Assembly: GCA_038215095.1 (NCBI GenBank)
Contig: JBBQRG010000001.1
Span: 26,541 to 90,540 of the forward strand
From: DATACN01 sp038215095
Lineage (GTDB): Bacteria; Actinomycetota; Thermoleophilia; Solirubrobacterales; Thermoleophilaceae
DNA: 64,000 bases
Direction of reading: 5' to 3'
The position numbers and the translations under genes are program-made. The notes beneath the pieces are model-generated. The model did no database searches and was not told the DNA's origin. It saw only the letters and a program-made list of their open reading frames with translations. Shown in pieces: positions 16,378-24,976 of the stretch (position 1 is the first letter of the stretch; every line of letters starts with the position of its first letter).

Positions 16378-16971
16378 ATGGCCGGCCTGAGCGAGAGGGA
16401 CGTCGATGCAGACCCCCTCTCGCAGTTCGGCCGCTGGTTCGAGGAGGCTCGCCAGGCGGGCGTCTACGAGCCCGAGGCCGTGGCGCTGGCCACCGCCAAC
16501 GCGGATGGCGCGCCGTCGGCGCGGATGGTGCTGCTGAAGGGCTACGACGAGCGCGGCTTTCGCTTCTTCACCAACTACGAGAGCCGCAAGGGCTCCGAGC
16601 TGGACGAGAACCCGCGCGCGGCGCTGCTCTTCCACTGGAAGGAGCTGGCGCGCCAGATACGGATCGAGGGCGACGTGGAGCGCCTCCCGCCTGCTGAATC
16701 GGCCGAGTACTTCGACAGCCGCTCCTCGGAGAGCCGCCTGAGCGCGCTGGCGTCGCCCCAGAGCCGCGTGATCGGCTCGCGCGAGGAGCTGGAGCGGCGT
16801 GTAGAGGAACTGCGGGGCGGCGAAACGGCCGCTCCCGCCCACTGGGGCGGCTTTCTGCTCGTTCCTCGGGTTTACGAGTTATGGCAGCGCGGCGAGCACC
16901 GGCTGCACGATCGGTTGCGCTACCGCCGCGCGGAGGCGGGCGGGTGGGTGCTCGACCGCCTGGCTCCGTAG
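16378..16971 (+). CDS. pdxH: Pyridoxamine 5'-phosphate oxidase
   Basis: The protein has 197 residues and full PdxH architecture: DPLSQFGRWFEEA at the N-terminus, SARMVLLKGYDERGFRFFTNYESRKG (FMN and substrate binding), and the C-terminal WGGFLLVPRVYELWQRGEHRLHDRLRYRR. It makes pyridoxal 5'-phosphate with FMN and O2. The stop TAG (16969-16971) is also the first half of the TAGGAT -10 box of the next gene. A relatively AT-rich leader (16326-16377) precedes it. Confidence 0.93.
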   Translation: MAGLSERDVDADPLSQFGRWFEEARQAGVYEPEAVALATANADGAPSARMVLLKGYDERGFRFFTNYESRKGSELDENPRAALLFHWKELARQIRIEGDVERLPPAESAEYFDSRSSESRLSALASPQSRVIGSREELERRVEELRGGETAAPAHWGGFLLVPRVYELWQRGEHRLHDRLRYRRAEAGGWVLDRLAP

Positions 16972-16981
16972 GATTGTGGTC

Positions 16982-17785
16982 ATGGCTGAGGCGCCAAAGC
17001 CCCCCGCCCCGCGGCGGAGGTCGCGGCAGCGGAGCGCCGTGGAGCGGATCCGCTCCATCGACTTCCCGGTCTCCATGCGCGGCTACGACCGCGCCGCCGT
17101 CGACAAGTACGTCGCCGACGTGGCGCAGCTGGTCGCGGAGCTCGAGGCCACCCAGACGCGCGAGGGCGTCGTGCAGCGCGCGCTCGACGAGGTCGGCGAG
17201 CAGACCAGCGGCATCCTCCAGCACGCCCACGACACGGCGGAGGAGATCGCATCGCGCTCGCGCGCGCAGGCCGCGGACCGGCTGCAGCAGGCTGAGGACG
17301 AGGCGGAGCAGGCGCGCCGGGACGCCGACGCTTACTCGTTGCAGACGCGCGACGAGGCCGATCGCTACGCCGACCAGGTCGTCGAGGACATGCGCCGGCT
17401 GTGGGACGAGCGCCAGCGGCTGATCGAGGACATGCGCCAGCTCGCCGACGAGGTGCTGGCCGTCGCCGACGACGCGCTCGACCGCGTGGAGCCTCCCACC
17501 ACCGGCTACGTGGGCGACGACGAAGCCGAGGTGGCGGGCGAGGGCGTCGTGGCCGAGGATCCGCCGGCCCTGGAGCCCGACCCGACGGCCGTCTGGGAGC
17601 TGCCGGTCGAGCAGCCCGGCGGCGGTGAGGCCCAGGACCCGACCCTCGACGACCCCGCGGATGAGACGACGGCGGACGAATCCGGTGCGGGGGAGCCGAC
17701 CGTGGACGAGTCCGCCGACGAGTCCGCCACGAGCGAGTTCGAAGCACCCGCCACGCCCGAGCGCGGCGACCAGGCAGCTTCCTAG
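16982..17785 (+). CDS. DivIVA-domain protein with acidic tail
   Basis: The protein has 267 residues. The DivIVA N-terminal motif IDFPVSMRGYDRAAVDKYVADVA (about 25-47) is followed by a long coiled coil (about 45-165) and a Pro/Glu/Asp-rich, probably disordered tail. DivIVA-type proteins mark curved membranes and organise polar growth or division in actinobacteria. The ATG follows a TAGGAT box by 7 nt, and that box overlaps the pdxH stop. The gene ends at a CTAG shared with the small minus-strand gene. It is shorter in its coiled coil than Wag31, so a specialised role is possible. Confidence 0.75.
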   Translation: MAEAPKPPAPRRRSRQRSAVERIRSIDFPVSMRGYDRAAVDKYVADVAQLVAELEATQTREGVVQRALDEVGEQTSGILQHAHDTAEEIASRSRAQAADRLQQAEDEAEQARRDADAYSLQTRDEADRYADQVVEDMRRLWDERQRLIEDMRQLADEVLAVADDALDRVEPPTTGYVGDDEAEVAGEGVVAEDPPALEPDPTAVWELPVEQPGGGEAQDPTLDDPADETTADESGAGEPTVDESADESATSEFEAPATPERGDQAAS

Positions 17786-18024
17786 AGCGGCAGCTTGCCG
17801 CGGCCCTTGCGGCCGGCGCGGGCGCTCTTGTTCGTGGCCTTGCGCGAGGTGCCGAAGGACTTCGAGAAGAGCTTGCCGATGGGGCCCGGCGCCTTGCCCC
17901 CGGTGCGCTGGCCCACGCCAAGCGTGGCGTCCACGCCGCGCTGAGGGCCGCGCGAGAGGCGCGGCACGAGGAAGCCGAGGACGAGCAACAGGATGCAGAC
18001 GGCGACTATCCCGGCGATGAGCAT
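17782..18024 (-). CDS. Small membrane protein with basic tail, unknown
   Basis: The protein has 80 residues: one N-terminal membrane helix (MLIAGIVAVCILLLVLGFLVP) and then a strongly basic, Gly/Lys/Arg-rich tail ending GRKGRGKLPL. No known family was recognised. Its stop shares CTAG with the DivIVA-domain gene. It is divergent from the acidic 100-residue protein 60 bp away, giving a basic-membrane and acidic-soluble pair that might interact, which is an inference from charge only. Confidence 0.55.
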   Translation of the reverse strand: MLIAGIVAVCILLLVLGFLVPRLSRGPQRGVDATLGVGQRTGGKAPGPIGKLFSKSFGTSRKATNKSARAGRKGRGKLPL

Positions 18025-18084
18025 GGACACCCAATACCCGCTCGCGGGAGTTTCGACGCCCCCCTTTCTGGCTAAGGGCAGCCC

Positions 18085-18387
18085 ATGACAGAGAACGAAA
18101 AGGACGATCAGGGCGTTGAGCGCGAGGCCGACGCCGCGGCCGCGGAGGCCGGCTCCATCGGCGGCCGCCGCGACCCCGACGAGGACCCCGCCGAGCAGGC
18201 CGTGGACGAGGCCGGCGGCGGCGAGTCCGAAGGCTTCGAGCAGGCAGAGGAAGACCTCGTCGAGCACGCCGCGCACGGCGATCCCGCGCCGGATCCGACC
18301 ACTCAGGCCTTCACCCCTGAGGAGGAGTCCGACGCCGGGACGGCCGAGTACGGCGAGGCCGACGAGGAACAGTCCGACGACGCCTGA
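18085..18387 (+). CDS. Small acidic, probably disordered protein
   Basis: The protein has 100 residues, mostly Glu, Asp, Ala and Gly (for example EADEEQSDDA at the end), with no hydrophobic core. I do not recognise it. The ATG is about 30 bp before the next gene's region and both run the same way. A TAAGGG hexamer 6 nt upstream is an imperfect -10. Codon use is like that of its neighbours, so it is probably a true gene and not noise. Confidence 0.5.
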   Translation: MTENEKDDQGVEREADAAAAEAGSIGGRRDPDEDPAEQAVDEAGGGESEGFEQAEEDLVEHAAHGDPAPDPTTQAFTPEEESDAGTAEYGEADEEQSDDA

Positions 18388-18417
18388 GCCGTCGGGACGT
18401 CTGCGAGACTCTCGCCC

Positions 18418-19026
18418 GTGGCCAAGCAGAAGCAGGTCCGCATGCAGATGCAGGTGGGCGCGCTCGCCGCGATCCCGCAGCTCGAGCATCGCACCGACGA
18501 GCAGCTCCAGAGCGAGTCGAAGCACCGCGTAGCCGCGAAGGCGATCCTCGGCGCGCGCGCCGCCGAGCGCTACGACGCCCCCACGGCGCGGCGCTACTTC
18601 AACGAGGCGCTGGCGGGCTGCCATCCGCAGGAGCGGCCCGCCCTGCGCCAGCTCATGAAGGCCTCGCTGGCCCAGGCCGAGCGCCGGCCGGACGAGCTCA
18701 AGGAGGCCCTGGAGAAGCTCGGCCAGGAGCCGCCTTCGGGCCGCCAGCTGTTCCTGCTGCGCATCATGGGCCTGATCGCCCCTCCCCCCGGCGCCAGCAT
18801 CGTCACGCGGGCGCGCGGGATCTTCCTCCTGCTCGCCATCGTGATCGCGCTGCTGCTGATCGGCTTCGGCCTCGCCGAGCTGGTCTCGCTGCCATTCGGC
18901 GGCGTGCGCACCGGCTTCGCCGTGCTCTACGGGCTGATGATCGTGCTGGTGGCCATCGGCGTGCTCGTGTTCTTCGGGCGGCGGCGCCAGGCGCGGGCCA
19001 AGGCAGCCCGGGCAGCCGGCGGCTAG
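18418..19026 (+). CDS. Helical protein with two C-terminal membrane helices, unknown
   Basis: The protein has 202 residues. Residues 1-125 are helical and charged with TPR-like spacing (AAERYDAPTARRYFNEAL, RPALRQLMKASLAQAERRPDEL). Two membrane helices follow (about 138-160 and 168-188) and then a short basic tail. No family was recognised. GTG 18418 has GAGACT 7 nt upstream, a near-match to the -10 pattern. Its stop shares CTAG (19023-19026) with the convergent thioredoxin gene. Confidence 0.6.
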   Translation: MAKQKQVRMQMQVGALAAIPQLEHRTDEQLQSESKHRVAAKAILGARAAERYDAPTARRYFNEALAGCHPQERPALRQLMKASLAQAERRPDELKEALEKLGQEPPSGRQLFLLRIMGLIAPPPGASIVTRARGIFLLLAIVIALLLIGFGLAELVSLPFGGVRTGFAVLYGLMIVLVAIGVLVFFGRRRQARAKAARAAGG

Positions 19027-19808
19027 CTCAGCGCCGCCGAGAGGCGGCGGCGGTGCTCGCGTGCGAGCGGGTCGCCCGGGCCGAGCTCGGTGAAGATGCC
19101 GACCATCGCCTTGCGCAGCAGGTCGCACCGCTCGGGATCGTCGCCGGCCTGCTGGAAGGCCTCCTGCAGCCCCTCAAGCGCGGCCGCATGGTCGCCGGCG
19201 TCATAGGAGTCGAACACGCCCTGGAGGCGGTCGTCGCCGTCGCGCTCCAGCCGCGCCCTCGCGGCCAGGCCGGCCGCGAGGAAGTCGCCGGTGGCCGAGT
19301 CGAGTAGCTCGAGCGCCTCGTCGGTGTCGCCGCGGCCCAGCAGCAGCCGGCCCAGCTCGCGCTTGGCCTCGGTCTTGCCGGGGTCGAGCTCGAGCGCCTG
19401 GCGCAGCGCCTGCTCGTCGCCCTCGGCGGCGCCGCGCTCGGCCAGCTCGTCGGCCTGTGAGGGCACCAGCGCGTCGAAGAAGCTCTCGACCTCCGCCGGC
19501 GGCACCGCGCCGGTGAACTCGGAGGCCATGAGGCCGTCGCGAAACGCCTTCACGTTCGGGATGCCCTGCACCCCGAACGCCTGCGCCAGCCGCTGGTTCT
19601 TGTCGGTGTCGACCTTGGCCAGCTCGACCTTGCCGGCGCGCGCGGCCACGGCGCGCTCGAGCACCGGCGTGAGCTGCTTGCACGGGCCGCACCAGTCGGC
19701 CCAGAAGTCCACCACGACGGGGACCTGGTGCGAGCGCGCGACGACGCGCGACTCGAAGTCCGCCTCGTCGACGTCGTAGACGCTGGGGCTCGCCGGTTCG
19801 GTGGTCAT
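19023..19808 (-). CDS. Thioredoxin-TPR protein (YbbN/CnoX-like)
   Basis: The protein has 261 residues. An N-terminal thioredoxin fold (about 8-110) with the active WCGPC in VVDFWADWCGPCKQL is joined to a TPR-like helical region (about 115-261) with repeated LGRLLLGRGDTDEALELL-type segments. This is the layout of YbbN/CnoX, which acts as a redox-regulated co-chaperone. E. coli YbbN has lost the CxxC pair, whereas here both cysteines are present, so disulfide exchange is plausible. It is divergent from the HAD hydrolase. Confidence 0.85.
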   Translation of the reverse strand: MTTEPASPSVYDVDEADFESRVVARSHQVPVVVDFWADWCGPCKQLTPVLERAVAARAGKVELAKVDTDKNQRLAQAFGVQGIPNVKAFRDGLMASEFTGAVPPAEVESFFDALVPSQADELAERGAAEGDEQALRQALELDPGKTEAKRELGRLLLGRGDTDEALELLDSATGDFLAAGLAARARLERDGDDRLQGVFDSYDAGDHAAALEGLQEAFQQAGDDPERCDLLRKAMVGIFTELGPGDPLAREHRRRLSAALS

Positions 19809-19830
19809 GCCACTGACCTAGGCTAGCGGC

Positions 19831-20634
19831 GTGCCCCTTTCACCCCTGGCCGACGGCTACGACCAGTTCATCCTCGACCTGGACGGCTGCGTCTGGGTGG
19901 GCGACGAGCCCACGCCGGGCGCGCCGGAGACGATCGCAGAGCTGCGCGAGCAGGGCAAGCGCGTGGCCTTCGCGACCAACAACTCCTTCAACGCCACCGA
20001 GGACTTCGTGACCCGCCTCTGGGGCCTGGGTGTGCGAGCGTCGCTGGCGGACGTGGTCACGGTCGGGGGCGCCGTCCAGCACCTGCTCGCCGAGACGCGC
20101 AGCGGGCGCACGGCGTTCGTTCTCGGCACCGGCGCGATGGTTAAGCACGTGTCCGACGCGGGCCTAAAGCCGATGAACGGCACCGACCTCGCCTCGCGCG
20201 CCGACGTCGTGATCGTGGCCAGCAGCCTCGACTACGACTACGACGACATCCGCAACGCGACGCTGGCAATCAGCCGCGGCGCCGACTTCCTCGCCACGGG
20301 CCGCGACCCCACCTACCCCCAGCCCGACGGCGACTGGCCCGGCATCGGCGCGACCGTGGCCGCCGTCGAGTACGCAACCGGACGCACCGCCCAGATCGTC
20401 GGCAAGCCCGAGCCCCAGCTGCTCCTGACGGCGCTCGACCGCCTCGGCGAGGGCCGCACGCTCGTGGTGGGCGACCGCCTCGACAGCGACATCGCGGCGG
20501 CCGCCAGCGCCGAGCTGGACTCCGCGCTGGTGTTCACCGGCGGCTCCAGCCGCGAAGACCTCGACGCCCTCGACGGCGGCAAGCCGAGGCCGGCGCACGT
20601 GGCCGACAGCCTGGCGGAGCTGCTCACACGCTGA
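19831..20634 (+). CDS. HAD-IIA hydrolase (NagD/phosphoglycolate phosphatase-like)
   Basis: The protein has 267 residues. HAD motif I is LDLDGCVWVGD (the usual T after the second Asp region is replaced by C), motif II is FATNNS, and motifs III/IV are GKPEP and VVGDRLDSDIAAA. The C2 cap is between motifs II and III as in NagD/PNPPase proteins, which clear phosphorylated metabolites such as 2-phosphoglycolate. GTG 19831 has TAGGCT 6 nt upstream. Its stop directly abuts the stop of the convergent gene. Confidence 0.85.
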   Translation: MPLSPLADGYDQFILDLDGCVWVGDEPTPGAPETIAELREQGKRVAFATNNSFNATEDFVTRLWGLGVRASLADVVTVGGAVQHLLAETRSGRTAFVLGTGAMVKHVSDAGLKPMNGTDLASRADVVIVASSLDYDYDDIRNATLAISRGADFLATGRDPTYPQPDGDWPGIGATVAAVEYATGRTAQIVGKPEPQLLLTALDRLGEGRTLVVGDRLDSDIAAAASAELDSALVFTGGSSREDLDALDGGKPRPAHVADSLAELLTR

Positions 20635-21132
20635 CTATGCGCTGAGCTCGAGGGGCTCCACCTCCTCCAGCTCGACGCCCACCAGGGCGCACGCCTCCAG
20701 CGTGAGACGCAGCCCGGCGCCGGCCGCGGCCGCCAGCGACTCGCGCGGGTCGGCGCCGCGGGCTTCGTGGAGGTGGGCGGCGCACACCGCGGCCACGAAG
20801 TCCGTGTGGCGGTTGCCGTGGAGCGCCACCGCGCCCTTGGAGCGCAGCTCGCGCCGTAGCAGCGGCAGCAGCTCCTCGAGCAGCTCCGCTTCGTCGGTGT
20901 CGGGCTTCAGCGGCAGGTGGATCGACGAAATGCCCGCCCGCTCGTAGTCGGGCAGGTTGTGCCTGGTGGACATGACGCTCACGATGAGGCGCACGCCGTT
21001 CGCCTTGAGGTACGCGAGCTCGCCCTCGCGGCGCTCGGGGCGGTGGCTCCTCCCCCCTCCGCCGGGCCGCTCGAGGGCGCACAGCTTGCGCGGGCGCGCC
21101 CACCAGATCCTGCGTGGCTTCAGCTCATCCAT
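20635..21132 (-). CDS. Dual-specificity-phosphatase-like protein lacking the catalytic Cys
   Basis: The protein has 165 residues. It resembles a DSP/tyrosine phosphatase fold: RRIWWARPRKLCALERPGGGG, a long strand-helix GELAYLKANGVRLIVSV, and then LPLKPD (the general-acid loop region). The phosphate loop should read HCxxGxxR but here reads LHGNRHTDF, with no Cys. It is therefore probably a non-catalytic phosphoprotein-binding relative, or another activity. The start at 21132 was chosen as the Met closest to the conserved region; no strong -10 was seen. It is divergent from the amidotransferase at 21191. Confidence 0.6.
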   Translation of the reverse strand: MDELKPRRIWWARPRKLCALERPGGGGRSHRPERREGELAYLKANGVRLIVSVMSTRHNLPDYERAGISSIHLPLKPDTDEAELLEELLPLLRRELRSKGAVALHGNRHTDFVAAVCAAHLHEARGADPRESLAAAAGAGLRLTLEACALVGVELEEVEPLELSA

Positions 21133-21190
21133 GACCGGTGAAGTCCGAGGCGCGGGAAGTTCGCCCCCGGCCTCCTTAGACTTGCGCGCC

Positions 21191-22012
21191 ATGTGCCGGG
21201 TCTTTGGCTGTGTGGCCGCCGATGCGGTCTCCATCCGCCACGAGCTGCTCGAGGCGAAGAACCCCATGATCCGCCAGTCCGAGCACCACGACTCCGGCTG
21301 GGGCATGGCGGTCTACCAGCGTCCCGACGGGGTCGACTGCAACCGGGTGCGCTTCCCCGAGGCGGCCCACCAGAATGACGGCTTCCAGGCGGCCACGGAG
21401 CAGCGCGGGCGCATCTTCAACGTGCACGTCCGCCGCGCGACGATGGGCGGCCTCTCGCTCGAGAACACCCACCCCTTCACGCTCGGCAACTACTCCTTCG
21501 GCCATAACGGCACGGTGCTCTACTACCCGCGCCTGCTCGACGACGGCGTGCGCGAGCCCGCGGGCGACACCGACTCGGAGGTGCTCTTCCACTTCCTCAT
21601 GAACGCGTACGACCCGGCCGAGCCGGCGGACTCGCTGCGGCGCGGGATCACCGAGGTCGTGGAGCGCTCCCCCTTCTCCGGGCTGAACTTCCTCTTCTCG
21701 GACGGCGAGAGGCTCTACGCCTACAGGCTCGGGATCTTCGAGCTGCACTGGCTGGCGCGGCCGGGGCAGCTGCTCGTGGCCTCCGAGGAGCTGACCCGGG
21801 GCGAGGCCTGGCACAGCGTCCAGCAGGACGTGCTCCTCTGTCTCGACCCGGACGACCTCGAGGAGCCGCACGCGGAGCGGCTGCTCGGCGACGAGATCGT
21901 GGCGCGCGCGGACATCCGCAAGTTCGAAGAGGGATCGGGGCTGCGGGGCTCCGAGCGCGGCGACTTCGCGGCCGCCCGGGCGGCCAAGATGGCCGCGTCC
22001 GCCGGCGGGTGA
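21191..22012 (+). CDS. Class II glutamine amidotransferase domain protein (YafJ-like)
   Basis: The protein has 273 residues. The mature N-terminal nucleophile Cys2 (MCRVFGC) and the motifs HHDSGWGMAVY, VHVRRAT, NTHPF and FGHNGTV are typical of Ntn-type GATase_4/YafJ proteins, which release ammonia from glutamine or open cyclic amides. Partner synthase domains are absent. ATG 21191 has TAGACT 8 nt upstream. It overlaps the lipid kinase by GTGA and so opens an operon ending in murT-gatD. Confidence 0.85.
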   Translation: MCRVFGCVAADAVSIRHELLEAKNPMIRQSEHHDSGWGMAVYQRPDGVDCNRVRFPEAAHQNDGFQAATEQRGRIFNVHVRRATMGGLSLENTHPFTLGNYSFGHNGTVLYYPRLLDDGVREPAGDTDSEVLFHFLMNAYDPAEPADSLRRGITEVVERSPFSGLNFLFSDGERLYAYRLGIFELHWLARPGQLLVASEELTRGEAWHSVQQDVLLCLDPDDLEEPHAERLLGDEIVARADIRKFEEGSGLRGSERGDFAAARAAKMAASAGG

Positions 22013-22893
22013 CCCGCAGCTTCGTCCTGCTGGCGAACCCCGCCTCGGGCGGCGGGAGGGCGCTGAAGGCACTCCCGGCGGTGATGGCCGAGCTCGACGC
22101 GCTCGGCGCCTCCCACCGGACGGTGACGACGCGCAGCAGCGACCACGCAGCCGAGGAGGCGGCGAAGGCCGCCGCAGAGGGCGACGCCGTGGCGGCGCTG
22201 GGCGGCGACGGGCTGCTCCGGCCGATCGCCGGCGCGCTCAAGAACAGCGAGGCCCCGCTGGCGCTGATCCCCTGCGGGCGCGGCAACGACTTCGCCCGCG
22301 TCCTGGGCGTGCCCAAGGACCCGGCGCGCGCCGCCCGGCTGGCCGTGGAGGGGAGCGAGCGACTGCTCGACGTTGCAACCGTCGACGGCAGCCCGTACGT
22401 GGGCATCGCCAGCCTGGGCTTCGACTCCGATGCCAACCGGATCGCCAACGAGGCGAAGCTGGTGAAGGGCGACGCGGTCTACCTCTACGCCGCGCTGCGC
22501 GCGCTGGCGACCTGGAAGCCTGCCGCCTTCACGGTGACAGTCGACGGTGAGCGCCACGAGGTGAGCGGCTACTCGGTGGCCGTGGGGAACTCGCGCACCT
22601 ACGGCGGCGGCATGATGCTTCTCCCCCAGGCCGAGCTCGACGACGGGAAGCTCGACGTGGTGATGACCGCGCCCTCGTCCAAGCTTGCCAGCTTGCGCCT
22701 GCTGTCCCAGGTCTTAAAGGGGGCGCACGTCGACTCCCCCTACGTCACCTTCGCGCGCGGCTCGCGGGTGGACGTGCACTCCGACCGGCCCTTCACCGTC
22801 TACGCCGACGGCGACCCGATCGGCGCCACGCCCGCGACAATGCGCGTCGAGGCGCGCTGCCTGCGGGTGATCGTGCCCGCGGCGGCAAGCTGA
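22009..22893 (+). CDS. Diacylglycerol/lipid kinase
   Basis: The protein has 294 residues. It shows the DAGK catalytic fold with NPASGGG at the N-terminus, the nucleotide loop ALGGDGLLRP (GGDG), PCGRGNDFAR, and the C-terminal VYADGDPIGATP. These enzymes phosphorylate diacylglycerol or related lipids at the membrane to return them to phospholipid synthesis. The GTG overlaps the amidotransferase stop by 4 nt and its TGA overlaps the murT ATG (TGATG). Lipid choice is not readable, but diacylglycerol is the usual one. Confidence 0.88.
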   Translation: MTRSFVLLANPASGGGRALKALPAVMAELDALGASHRTVTTRSSDHAAEEAAKAAAEGDAVAALGGDGLLRPIAGALKNSEAPLALIPCGRGNDFARVLGVPKDPARAARLAVEGSERLLDVATVDGSPYVGIASLGFDSDANRIANEAKLVKGDAVYLYAALRALATWKPAAFTVTVDGERHEVSGYSVAVGNSRTYGGGMMLLPQAELDDGKLDVVMTAPSSKLASLRLLSQVLKGAHVDSPYVTFARGSRVDVHSDRPFTVYADGDPIGATPATMRVEARCLRVIVPAAAS

Positions 22894-24248
22894 TGTTCCG
22901 CCTCGCGCGCGCCTTGGCGCGCCTGGCGCGCTCGGCCAGCCGCCGCCTGGGCAGAAGCGGCGGCACCACGGCGCCCGGCAGGGTGCTGCTGCGCGTCGCG
23001 CCGGACGCCCTGGAACGCATGGCCGGGCGGCTCGAGCGCGGCTCGGTGCTGGTGTCCGCGACCAACGGCAAGACCACCACCTCGGCGATGCTGGCCGGGG
23101 CGCTCGAGCGCGACGGCCGCCGCGTGGTGCACAACCGGGCGGGCTCGAACATGGGCTGGGGCGTGGCCACTGCGCTACTCGACGCGGGCGAGGAGCCGGA
23201 CCAGCTCGGCCTGTTCGAGGTCGACGAGGCCTGGCTGCCGCGCGTGGCGGAGGCGGTCAAGCCCGACCTCTACCTGCTGGCGAACCTGTTCCGCGACCAG
23301 CTCGACCGCTACGGCGAGCTGGAGCTGCTGGCCGACCGCTGGGCCCATCTGGTGGCCGCGCACGAGGGCCAGGCGCGCTTCGTGCTGAACGCCGACGACC
23401 CGCTGGTGGCCGACCTGGGCCGCGGCCGCGAGGGCGTGACCTACTTCGGCCTCGAGGACGACTCGCAGACGCTGCCGGCGCTCCAGCACGCCGCGGACTC
23501 CAAGCACTGCCGCAACTGCGGCCACCCCTACGACTACGAGGCCGTCTACCTGGGCCACCTGGGCCGCTACCGCTGCCCCAACTGCGGCCGCGCGCGGCCC
23601 GAGCCGTCGGTCGCCGCCACCGAGGTGAGGCTGGAGGGCATGAGCGGCTCGCGCGTTCGCATGCGCACGCGGGAGGGCGAGCTGTCGGTGCGGCTGCCCA
23701 TTCCCGGCCTCTACAACGTCTACAACGCCGTCGCGGCCGTCGCCACGGCGCTGGAGCTCGGCGTGCCGCTGCAGACGATCGGCGCGGCGCTCGAGGGCTT
23801 CGCCGGCTCGTTCGGACGCGTGGAGACGATCCAGGTGGGCGGCCGGGCGCTGTCGATCCTGCTGGTGAAGAACCCCACCGGGGCGAACGAGGTGCTGCGC
23901 ACGCTGACCCTGGAGGACGGCGAGCTCGACCTCTGGCTTGCGCTGAACGACAACACCGCCGACGGCCGCGACGTGTCCTGGATCTGGGACGCCGACTTCG
24001 AGCTGCTTGCCGGACGCGTGCGGCGCGCGACCTGCTCGGGCACGCGCGCCGAGGAGATGGCGCTGCGGTTGAAGTACGCCGGTGTGGAGGCCGAGCTCGC
24101 CGTGGACCGCGACCTCGGCCGCTCGCTTGACAGCGCCATTGAAGGCGCCGCGTCCGAGCACGTGTATGCCCTGCCCACCTACACGGCCCTGATCGACCTG
24201 CGCGACCTGCTGGCGCGCCGCGGACTGGCCAAGCGGTGGTCGGAATGA
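22893..24248 (+). CDS. murT: Lipid II isoglutaminyl synthase, MurT subunit
   Basis: The protein has 451 residues. It is a Mur-ligase fold with the ATP loop SATNGKTTTSAM (about 53-64), a four-cysteine zinc ribbon (CRNC ... CPNC, about 207-232) that sets MurT apart from MurC-F, and the C-terminal DUF1727 part with NPTGANEVLRTL and DISWIWD-like DVSWIWDADFE. MurT activates the D-Glu alpha-carboxyl of lipid II, which GatD-derived ammonia then amidates. The partner gatD is not next to it; a methyltransferase gene lies between, and all overlap by 4 nt. Confidence 0.93.
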   Translation: MFRLARALARLARSASRRLGRSGGTTAPGRVLLRVAPDALERMAGRLERGSVLVSATNGKTTTSAMLAGALERDGRRVVHNRAGSNMGWGVATALLDAGEEPDQLGLFEVDEAWLPRVAEAVKPDLYLLANLFRDQLDRYGELELLADRWAHLVAAHEGQARFVLNADDPLVADLGRGREGVTYFGLEDDSQTLPALQHAADSKHCRNCGHPYDYEAVYLGHLGRYRCPNCGRARPEPSVAATEVRLEGMSGSRVRMRTREGELSVRLPIPGLYNVYNAVAAVATALELGVPLQTIGAALEGFAGSFGRVETIQVGGRALSILLVKNPTGANEVLRTLTLEDGELDLWLALNDNTADGRDVSWIWDADFELLAGRVRRATCSGTRAEEMALRLKYAGVEAELAVDRDLGRSLDSAIEGAASEHVYALPTYTALIDLRDLLARRGLAKRWSE

Positions 24249-24976
24249 AGGCGGGAGCCGTGGCCTGGCACGACGTGGAGTGCGCCTCCTACGAGGCCGA
24301 CCTGCCGCTCTGGCGCCAGCTCGCCGCCGAGGCGGCCGGCCCGGTGCTGGACGTCGGCTGCGGCACCGGGCGGGTGGCGCTCGACCTGGCCGGGCAGGGG
24401 CACACCGTGACCGGGCTCGACTCCGACGCGGAGCTCGTGGCCGAGCTCTCGCGGCGCGCCCGCGGCGCCGGCATGCGCGTGGACGCCGTGTGCGGCGACG
24501 CGCGCTCGTTCTCCCTGCCGAAGCGCTTCGCGCTTGCAATCGCGCCCATGCAGGTGATCCAGCTGATGGGCGGCGCGGACGGGCGGCGCGGCGCGCTGGG
24601 CCGCATGGGCGAGCACCTGGAGCCCGGCGGGCGCGCGGCCATTGCTCTGGCGGACCCGTTCGAGGCAGTCGCGCCCGAGGACTCCCTGCCGCCGCTGCCC
24701 GACGTCCGCGAGGAGGGCGGCTGGGTGCTCTCCAGCCAGCCGGTTGCAGTGCGCCCGGACGACGGCGGCGTGGCGGTGGAGCGCCTGCGCCAGCTCGTCT
24801 CGCCCGGCGGCGAGCTGTCGGAGGAGCTCTACAGCGTGCATCTGGACGGCGTCTCGCCCGCCGAGCTCGAGGACGAGGCACGCTCGGTGGGCATGGAGCC
24901 CGCCGGGCAGCTGGAGGTCGCCCCCACTCCCGACCACGTGGGCAGCGCCGTGGTGCTGTTCGAGGCGCCGCGATGA
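24245..24976 (+). CDS. Class I SAM-dependent methyltransferase between murT and gatD
   Basis: The protein has 243 residues from ATG 24245 (ATGA overlap with murT). The SAM-binding motif I LDVGCGTGRVALDLAGQG (about 33-50) is followed by the acidic LDSDAELV and a GDARSF motif, then APMQVIQLMGG in place of the usual post-II region. It ends in an ATGA overlap with gatD. Its target is unknown. Placement inside the lipid II amidation operon suggests a link to wall precursors, or simple translational hitch-hiking. Confidence 0.85.
   Translation: MKAGAVAWHDVECASYEADLPLWRQLAAEAAGPVLDVGCGTGRVALDLAGQGHTVTGLDSDAELVAELSRRARGAGMRVDAVCGDARSFSLPKRFALAIAPMQVIQLMGGADGRRGALGRMGEHLEPGGRAAIALADPFEAVAPEDSLPPLPDVREEGGWVLSSQPVAVRPDDGGVAVERLRQLVSPGGELSEELYSVHLDGVSPAELEDEARSVGMEPAGQLEVAPTPDHVGSAVVLFEAPR

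Noticed and set aside
17686..19128. Large minus-strand frame (448 codons) over 17782-19128
   Set aside because: Only the last 80 codons have a plausible protein (membrane helix and basic tail); the rest is antisense to two plus-strand genes.
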